DNA of 64,000 nucleotides from Camellia lanceoleosa. Its lineage: Eukaryota > Streptophyta > Magnoliopsida > Ericales > Theaceae. Positions 56,831 through 64,000 of this stretch are shown in pieces. The position numbers and the translations under genes are program-made. Each line of letters opens with the position of its first letter. Within the stretch, counting starts at the first letter, position 1. The stretch is from contig CM045770.1 of the NCBI GenBank assembly GCA_025200525.1, positions 135,932,200 through 135,996,199 on the forward strand, in the 5' to 3' direction. The notes under the pieces are model-generated. The model worked only from the letters and a program-made list of their open reading frames with translations. It did no database searches and was not told the DNA's origin.

Positions 56831-58413
56831 TTTCATAGCATTGCGCATGCTAGGTTGTATATTAGTTGCATTTCATGCATATCATGCATATTGCACGGGA
56901 AACGAGGCACGTTTCGTACTCCGAGTGACGGAACGGGTCTCAATTCCCAAGTCACCGACACTCCGGATTACCCATGATGGAGTTAAGTTTTGTTGTAGCA
57001 TTCATCCCTATACTGAGTTGTGCAATCTGGTTCCTCGGCCATCATGCATCGGTATGCGTGATTGGTGGCACGAGGATCGTGGCATGCATATATTTGTGAA
57101 AATACATTGCTATGCCCTTTTCCTGCTCTCTGTCACAAAGAAAATAGAGGATCGACTTTTCTAATCCGCGCATTTGAGAAAAGTGCAAACAGAGGCTAAT
57201 CGGCATCGAGGATTTCCGGCCATTTCAAAGATACATCATCTATCGAAGCGAGGCGCCTCGCTTGCATGCCGCTTACTTTTTCTTTTTTTTAATTAATTTG
57301 TTAATTAATTAGAATCGCTTATTCGACCGTATATTCTTTCATTCCGGATCAGACATTATTTATTCGACCTCTGCTTGAGGGCAATGTTGTAATAAGGGTG
57401 TGTGAGTGTGATGTATGTCTTCCAACCCCATTTCTTTCTCCCTTTTATTTATCCGCTTACGATGGTTAGATATAGGGCATATTTCAATTAGCATACAGCA
57501 TGCCAGCATGTTTGCATCATTCATCTGTTTTGCTTTGCACGCGCTTACGATCATACAAACTGTGATCAGATTTCAATTCCAAGTTGAATATATGATAGTT
57601 GCATCTCATATGCCATCTTTAGAATAGCCGAGCTGCTATAGTTGCATTTTGCATGTGTTGCATTAGGCATTTCAAAGATACTTAGGATCATGCATGATTT
57701 CTAATCGGTTTTCTGTTTTGGCTTGGAGTACTCGGTAAGTGGTTATGCTTTAGCATCCTTGCATGCGTGTGAGTGTTGCCATGAATAGCATGCTTACCAT
57801 GAGGCTATGTGCCTATGTGATATAACTGCCTTGAATGCCTGTGGGTGGAGGTTGAGTTATCTGAATTGGAGCAATTCATCAATTGTTTGTTAAGGCCACT
57901 AGATTGTGGCAAAATCAGATTTTAAGCCTACTCGGGTAGCAAACCATCTTTCACAAACAAACATGAGATGTTTATTTCCAATTCAGACGGCCCAGTCTAT
58001 ACTTGTTTGCCGCGAGCATCACATAGTAAACTAGGCTAATAACCGGAATAAGAACTCACAAAGTTTTCAAAAACAGATATCATGGTTAGTAGAGGCCGGT
58101 CTTCGACCGGGCGAGCGGGGGTGCTCACGATGTGACCTTCCCCAATCGTACCCAAGTTCCCGAGCCAGCTTTGGTGATGACGGACACGTGGCCTTTTCGC
58201 ACCGAGTCGGGGTTTCCTAAATTTCCCATTTTAAAATATTTAGGTGGCGACTCATTATCCGCAAAGCAGTCCATGTTTGGCACTTCTTTCAAAAAAATCT
58301 GTTTTCCTTCAAAACGATTTGCCGGATTTCGACTCTTTGGTTCAAGATTGAGAACCGCAACAAAATCGAGTCCGAACTGTAGCGAGGCCCCCCGCGGGCG
58401 TTGTTATAGTTTC

Positions 58414-58431
58414 TGGCAACTCTGCTGGGGA
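58414..58431 (+). other. Primer binding site of Tat element 2
   Basis: TGGCAACTCTGCTGGGGA, five bases (GTTTC) after the LTR end. It differs by one base from element 1's PBS sense sequence and is complementary to a tRNA 3' end of the same type. Confidence 0.8.
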
Positions 58432-59359
58432 TTTAGAGAACTTGACTCGAACTCATGATATCTGGTTTTGACTACACATGTGTGTTTCTTTGCATTGCAT
58501 TTGCATTGGTGCGCCTAGGACACCGTGTTTGCCATCTGCTATTCCCGACGATTTGCTGGAGGCTTGTCTTGTTAAGTCATGTCCGTAAGGCTGATCGGCT
58601 CTGGCTCGACAAGATGGGAACACAAACCCCGGTTTTACCGGCACCCTTTTGACCATTCGACCTAGTGCATATTCGATCCATAGTGACCAATCCAAACTAG
58701 GACGGTTGCTTACCCGTTTATAGGTTGTTTGAAACCGATGCGTAGTGAAATCCCTAGCTCCTAACAAAATAGGACAGGAAACCCTCCCCAACATAGGGGT
58801 GTTTTGGCTCACTTATCTCTATGTGCTTGTTAGAGTCGTCTCACAGGAATGCATGTATCAGTTTACAAGTTTGAGCATTAGGCCTGCGGGCACCAATTCA
58901 GTATTTTGGGTATCAACTGCAGCGGTGATTTGGTGGAATCAGTTTTACCTGAGGGTATCAGATTTGAGGCAGAATTTTTGGGGCAGAATTCAGTAGAGAG
59001 CACACTCATTCAGTTTTGCTCATATCCGTTTTGGTGAAATCAGGCTGAGATGCTGCATTTTTCTCTTTTGCTAGGTAGTCCTGGAACCACAGCTTCAGAA
59101 GGCTCCACTATCCCCCGGGTACATTGGACTAGTGCTGATAGACTTTGTGAGGTCAGAGATTCAATTCAAGGGTAATCAGTGTTTCTTACGAGGCAGGTGA
59201 AAAGGGCCGAGCACAAATCACCGCTCGAAGCTACGGATCGATGGTCTTTATCCACCCCACCGGAACGGTCAGCCGAGGTCTCGATTTCTACTATATAGGA
59301 TAAATACCGGTCGGTTAGATGGATCAGAGAACACATCGTGATGGAGGCGATGATCGCCG

Positions 59360-60718
59360 ATGCAAGAAAGTATGAAGCTCATGCAAAGAAGACGCCATCC
59401 GCCAAGCGAATTTTCCAAGCAAAGAAGTCGCAATCATGGCTCGGCCGAGCTCATCACCAGCCGCAACAAAGAAAGCGCGGCGTCGCTTCACAACAAGTTC
59501 CTCCAAGGAGCTCCAGACTGGGAGACGCCAAATGTCCAAAATATCCAGGAGGACACGGATCTTCCAACGGGGCCAGCCCCGGCCCCGCTTCCGCCACAAC
59601 TGTCCAAGACCCACACACCTGTCAATCACCCGGGCTCTCCCTTCGAGTTTGAGGTAGATCATACCGCTCTGAGATTGAGCAAGCTGGAGAAGCTTTTTAA
59701 GAAATCCCAAGGTGAAAGCCATTCCGCATCGAGGATGGTTATCTTGATGTGGCCGTGACATTACCAGACAGATTCAAAATGCCGCAGATTGATCGCGATG
59801 GGTCCGATGATCCCATGGTCCACCTTCGTTATTTTCAGATGTATTATGCCAATGGGCCTAACCGGATCACAAAAACTTTCACTATTCGCCGAACCTTGTC
59901 AGGGATAGCTTCCAATTGGTATGCGAAACTAGAAGATGAGGTCAAAAGGAATTGGGATGAAATGGCTGAGGCCTTTGTCGCACAATACTCGTACAATACC
60001 CAGATTGAGATCACAACTCGTGATCTCGAAACGACGAGGCAAGAGCCCAAAGAGACTTTCTCTGATTTTGTGACTCGATGGAGGGCAAAGGCAGCAATGA
60101 TGACTTTGAGGCCCACCGACAAAGATCAGATCAGAATGATCGTGCGCAATCTCCAACCAAAGCTGATGCTGAAAATGATTGTAGTCCCCTTTCCCACCTT
60201 TGCAGATCTACACGAGATGGGGATGCAAATCGAGGACGCAATGAAACAGGGCCTTTTTTCGGACCAGGATAGGGAGCAGCCCCGGAGAACCTTCAACCGC
60301 AACAACAACACAGGCACAAGCGGTGATGCGGCTGCAAGATCTTCCGGTGGGCATGGTTACCGCCACCACATCAAAAAGGCTACCCCATTCACCCGGTGCG
60401 TCCGAAGTAGCTCACGAATGGCCAAATATCCACCTCGAGTTAAGAGGGTTTTCACCCCACTTCATATGCCTTTGTCAAAAGCTCTAGAGGTCTTACTCGG
60501 AAGGACATTTGAAACCGTTGGAACAACGGCCCCTACCCGATCCTATCCTCGCAAAGCATGACCGGTTTAAATATCGTGCTACATCAAGAAACCGTCATGA
60601 GACCGATAGCATTGCTTTCGTCTGCGCCATGATGTACAAGATTTGTTTGACAACAACGTCATCGCCGCACCAGTCTCACAAGGTCTATCGGCACTGGATC
60701 GATGAATGTGGGGGATAA
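59360..60718 (+). pseudogene. Tat-lineage gag with Retrotrans_gag core, frameshifted
   Basis: An upstream open frame (59,360-59,758) gives a Gag N-terminal part; a shift near 59,740 moves to the frame 59,749-60,561. That frame carries the Ty3-gypsy Gag core: ITKTFTIRRTLSGIASNWYA, then WDEMAEAFVAQYSYN, ETFSDFVTRWRAKAA and LQPKLMLKMIV. A further shift near 60,540 leads to a C-terminal part related to element 1's tail, but its zinc-knuckle region has lost the cysteines. Gag would form the particle that packages element RNA; at least two frame changes make this copy non-functional. No protease or RT frame follows. Confidence 0.85.
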
Positions 60719-63420
60719 TGCGATATGATCGGGGGATGAACCACCTGCGGGCGGCACTCAGTTTACTCCAGACGTGGGAATGGCACGCACTGTTTTGAGC
60801 AGTATGCAAATACTAGTTTTTGTACTTTCTAGCTTGGGTATTGAGCCAGTTCCGTTGTTTTGTTTAGAGTCTGTCTCTTTGTTTTGAGTCAGTCTTTTTG
60901 GTTAAGGTCTGTCTTGTTGTATCGAGTCAGTCTTGTTACGTAGGAGTCGGGTGATTCCGGGGGTGTTACCTCGAGTGTCACCATTTTGTTTTGCGTTTGT
61001 CCTTTTGTTTTATTTTGAGTCTGTTTCTGCCAGGGAGCCAGTTATGCCAACAGATTTTGAATGAAACAGCAGTGATTTCCACGCTCTCGTATTTGCTTCT
61101 GCCGTGTGCTAGTTGTGCCGGGATTTGAATGAAATGGCAAGGCACTCCACCGCTTCTCTTGTGCCTTGAAGTCATTGTATTGACCTAAGTTTTTCAAAAC
61201 CTTTTTGAACACTGCGGTGAAAACAAAGAGGGAGGAATTCCTCGGGATTTGCAAAACTTTGATCAAATGAGAGAAATAGAGGCATACTAAGCCCTTAATG
61301 AATGAAATCATGCTTGTTAGCGTGAGTACTGAGAAGGACCCTGGCTTTGATCCAGATTGATCCTACACTGTCTTCAGCGTGAGCGATTTGTCGCTTTCTT
61401 AAAAACTTTCAAAAAATATTTTGCGCAGTCCTGCGAAGACATGTGTGGAATCGCTCTTGAGATTGCGCAGCTTAGGATCGCTCTCAGCCTCGAGACTCAA
61501 CCCCTTTGCTTCCAAACCTTGAACTTGAATTCAGAAGGTTCAACGGTCAACTACGATGTGAGGCCTGTGTGGCCAGATTTGAAGCAGCCCTCAAACAAGA
61601 GGCCAGGAAAGTCGGATCAAAAAGATCAGAAGAAGCGTGCAAAGCTAGAACAGAAGCACCCCTCAAACTAGGGGCACAAATGTCCGATGTGCTCGAACAG
61701 CCGAAGATGGGTCCTCCTGCAAATCAATACAACAGCCACTCTCCTGGATACAGAGGGCTTCAATCTCAAAACCATTTGGCATGGATTTGTTACACTTTTA
61801 CCCTTTGAGAGGCTCGCTGGGCCGAAAACCCGGAAGGGCGACCCAGGCAAAAGTTAGAGCGAAGAAAAGAATGAAAAAAAATGAAAAAAGAGAAAAAATG
61901 CAAAGAATGAAAAAGAAAAAACAAAAAAGAAGAAGAGAAAGGAATGAAAAGAATGGAAAAAGAGAAAAGAAACAAAAACAAAGCTCGCAAGGTCGAAAAC
62001 CTGCAACAGGCGCCTTGGCAAAAGTTAGAGCATAAAAAGGAGAGGTTAAATACCCGAGTGTACCTTAACCCCGAACTACGTAAGGCTTGATTCCCATGTT
62101 TGGGATACGTAGGCAACTTCATCTTGAAGTCCAGCCATAAAACACTTCAAATTCGATTGTGTCCATGTAATGGTTTTGATCATCTTTGCCTTTTCTGTAT
62201 CTGAGAGTTCGGTTGTCATCATCACTCTGAGGGTTAATCATAGTGTGCTGCGGCGCCATTCAAACAAGGGGCAACTTTCCGTTGCCATTCAATGCGCCGC
62301 GGTGTCGTTCAAACAAGGGGCACCTTTCCGTTGCCATGCAGCCCTCTTCAAGCACGAGACAGTTTTCCTTTGGGTCCGAGGTTGTGCATCTCGAGAGTGG
62401 GTTCTATGCTCGTTGAAGGGCCGCTTGCAAAAATAGATTTTGAGAATTTTCTTGAGGTGACTAGTTCTCGAAAATTGTTCCATCTTTTCCAAAAGCGAAC
62501 CATTTCTTGGACCCAAAAAGGAAAATTTTCAAGACTCATAGCACGACTTGCATGATTTCAAATCAAAAATCGAACAAGCATGTTAATCTAACTCCCATTT
62601 TGGCCAAATTTTTTAGAAAGCAAAAATAAAAATGGTCAAAATGATGAACTAGGGGCGGTTAGTCAGGAGTTCTGTCTTTCCCCCTTTATCAACATACTCG
62701 CCAAGAAGGGCACTTTACTTGCCAAAAGAAGGCACAACTGAAGGCGACAACAAAATGGTCGAAAAGGCTCTCTCACCCTCCAAGCAGCGAGGTATCAAGC
62801 CAAGTGCGAAGCACGAACTGGAATGGGCCAAGACATTCCACTCCATCATCTGGATAGATCTGCTCACGTCCAAACTCCCCAGCAGGGCATCATCGACCGA
62901 TGTCAGCTGCAGATTTGCTACATACCCATTTGTAGCACAACCCCTCTGTGGGAGGAATTCACTAGTTGTGAGCGGAAGAAAGAGAATCGAGCAGAATGCT
63001 AAGGGGCCCGAGCCCACAACTTGCTGTTTATCCATCAACCACCCGGGGGAGGGATGAAAAATGAGAGATTGAAGAATAGAGAGATGTGCGATGAGAGAAA
63101 AAGTGAGAAAAGGGCTTTTTCAGAAAAAAACAGAGCTTGAGGGCCGAGTGATGTGAGAATCACAAATGAGAAAGGGTGAGAAACACTACCCGGTGAAACA
63201 GGCTCCCTGTGCACGTCTGAGTGTCGTGTCTTTTCGTTTGTCTCGTTTCATCCCGAGCGTGTCTCGTTGTATTTAGGTCGTTTACCTTTTGTTTTTCTGT
63301 GTTGAGTTGTTTTGTCTGTGGTCAGTTGTAGGCTCAATACCCGGTTGAGAATCCTTTTCTCATTTTCAAAAAATCGTTTTGTGCTCCGAGTGCCGTGCCG
63401 TTCTCCACATTTGTGCAAAA
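60719..63420 (+). other. Non-coding spacer of element 2, shared with element 1
   Basis: No gene seen. GAGTCTGT/GAGTCAGTC words repeat near 60,860-61,030. A purine-rich, A/G stretch at 61,858-61,985 and hairpin words GGCAACTTTCCGTTGCC (62,270) and GGCACCTTTCCGTTGCC (62,319) match the spacer of element 1 in opposite orientation. The match ends near CACATTTGTGCAAA at about 63,419. Confidence 0.7.
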
Positions 63421-64000
63421 TAGAATTTGTTCTTTCATAAAACTGCAGGGTTCAACCCAGGTCATGTGAGAACAAAGGAAACCAGACCTATCTCAAGCTA
63501 TGAGTTTCGTGCCAAAGCAAAAAGCAAAAGAGGAAAATGTCGAGCATCGAGTTTGTTCCAACTTCAAGAAGTTCCGAGACTATACTCGTGTGTACCTCTT
63601 GAGTCTTGCCAATGTTCAAGTATGAGTGTGCCTCTACCTCAAGCTCAAGATCAAGTCTACTTCAAGCGAATGGCGATCGAAATGCTCTCTCTGATTCCAT
63701 TCGCCAGATGCATCTTGGCCGTGTTTGCGATGAGTTCCTAGGAGACCAAGCTATGACGGTGGAAATTAGAGTTCGAATGGCCGTGGCCTAGAACGCAAAG
63801 GTTGAGATTTCGAGACTAAAGTCTGGTTTGAATACCCAGGCGTGTCCTCGGCTTGAAATCAGTATGGAAGCCCCATAGGTTGAGATAGCGTGTATGCACC
63901 TCAATGCGATCTTGAACCAACCTAGTCTGTCACCGTTGGAGAATAGGGAAAGTTGTGAATATGATCAAGAAGAAAGGCAAGATCCAAAGTGTTCTACGTG
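63421..64000 (+). other. Element 2 internal sequence not shared with element 1
   Basis: After the shared spacer, element 1 continues toward its PMD gene, but this element has unrelated sequence (CAGGGTTCAACCCAGGTCAT onward). A short open frame (63,427-63,741) has no recognisable domain. The window ends inside it, so whether a PMD gene follows cannot be told. Confidence 0.4.

Larger units (their letters stand above)
53805..58408 (+). repeat. 5' LTR of Tat element 2
   Basis: Starts TGTAGACACCCCATTTTTGA and ends GCGGGCGTTGTTATA (CA decayed to TA). At 4,604 bp it is longer than the LTRs of element 1, mainly through internal tandem repeats. The 3' part (57,480-58,408) parallels element 1: GGCTTGGAGTACTCGGTAAG, GGTGGCGACTC, GCAGTCCATGTTTGGCACTT and GAGTCCGAACTGTAG. 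It contains an 18-bp perfect palindrome, AAGCGAGGCGCCTCGCTT, at 57,246-57,263. Confidence 0.85.
53805..64000 (+). mobile_element. Tat/Ogre-lineage Ty3-gypsy element 2, 5' part
   Basis: 5' LTR 53,805-58,408, PBS 58,414-58,431, leader, gag pseudogene 59,360-60,718, and spacer to about 63,420. It continues past the window end. As in element 1, the spacer directly follows gag where pol would be expected. The two elements share LTR ends, PBS, leader words and spacer but differ in LTR length and internal repeats. The 3' LTR and the TSD cannot be seen. Confidence 0.85.

Overview
This is a plant nuclear window, most likely from a eudicot. It is AT-rich, has GT-AG introns, nested LTR retrotransposons, hAT- and Mutator-type MITEs, a captured plant fimbrin fragment and a plant mobile domain (PMD) gene. 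The species cannot be read from it. No rRNA, tRNA, CRISPR or bacterial feature was seen. All alignments were made by eye.

Region 1 (1-8.6 kb) holds the only host-like gene. It is on the minus strand, with a CT-rich 5' leader near 8.5 kb and at least four phase-consistent coding exons (6155 down to about 531). It encodes a coiled-coil protein I do not recognise. One intron carries a clean hAT-type MITE (6536-7298, 8-bp target duplication). Region 2 (8.6-13.8 kb) is AT-rich intergenic DNA with two abutting MITEs and a tandem array of about 360-380 bp units.

Region 3 (13,837-25,165) is a nest that resolves completely from target-site duplications. Solo LTR E sits in the tandem array. A Tat-type solo LTR and solo LTR C sit in E. 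A hAT-like element carrying two exons of a fimbrin gene sits in C. Solo LTR D sits in the second fimbrin intron.

Region 4 (27.2-49.0 kb) is a second nest: a fold-back MITE split by solo LTR F, which is split by a 19-kb Tat/Ogre-lineage Ty3-gypsy element on the minus strand (27,843-46,913, duplication CACAG). That element has complete LTRs, PBS, polypurine tract, a gag remnant and 3' tandem repeats, but no pol. In antisense it carries a six-exon PMD gene (34,719-38,017), disabled only by four stop codons, each explicable as C-to-T. This is the most interesting object here. Because the gene is antisense, its introns are not spliceable in the element's genomic RNA, so it can be mobilised with introns intact.

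Region 5 (49-64 kb) has two further MITEs, microsatellites, part of another Tat-type LTR (from 51,610), and a second member of the pol-less family on the plus strand (from 53,805, cut by the window end). The second member has a 4.6-kb LTR, PBS, a fuller but frameshifted gag and the same non-coding spacer.
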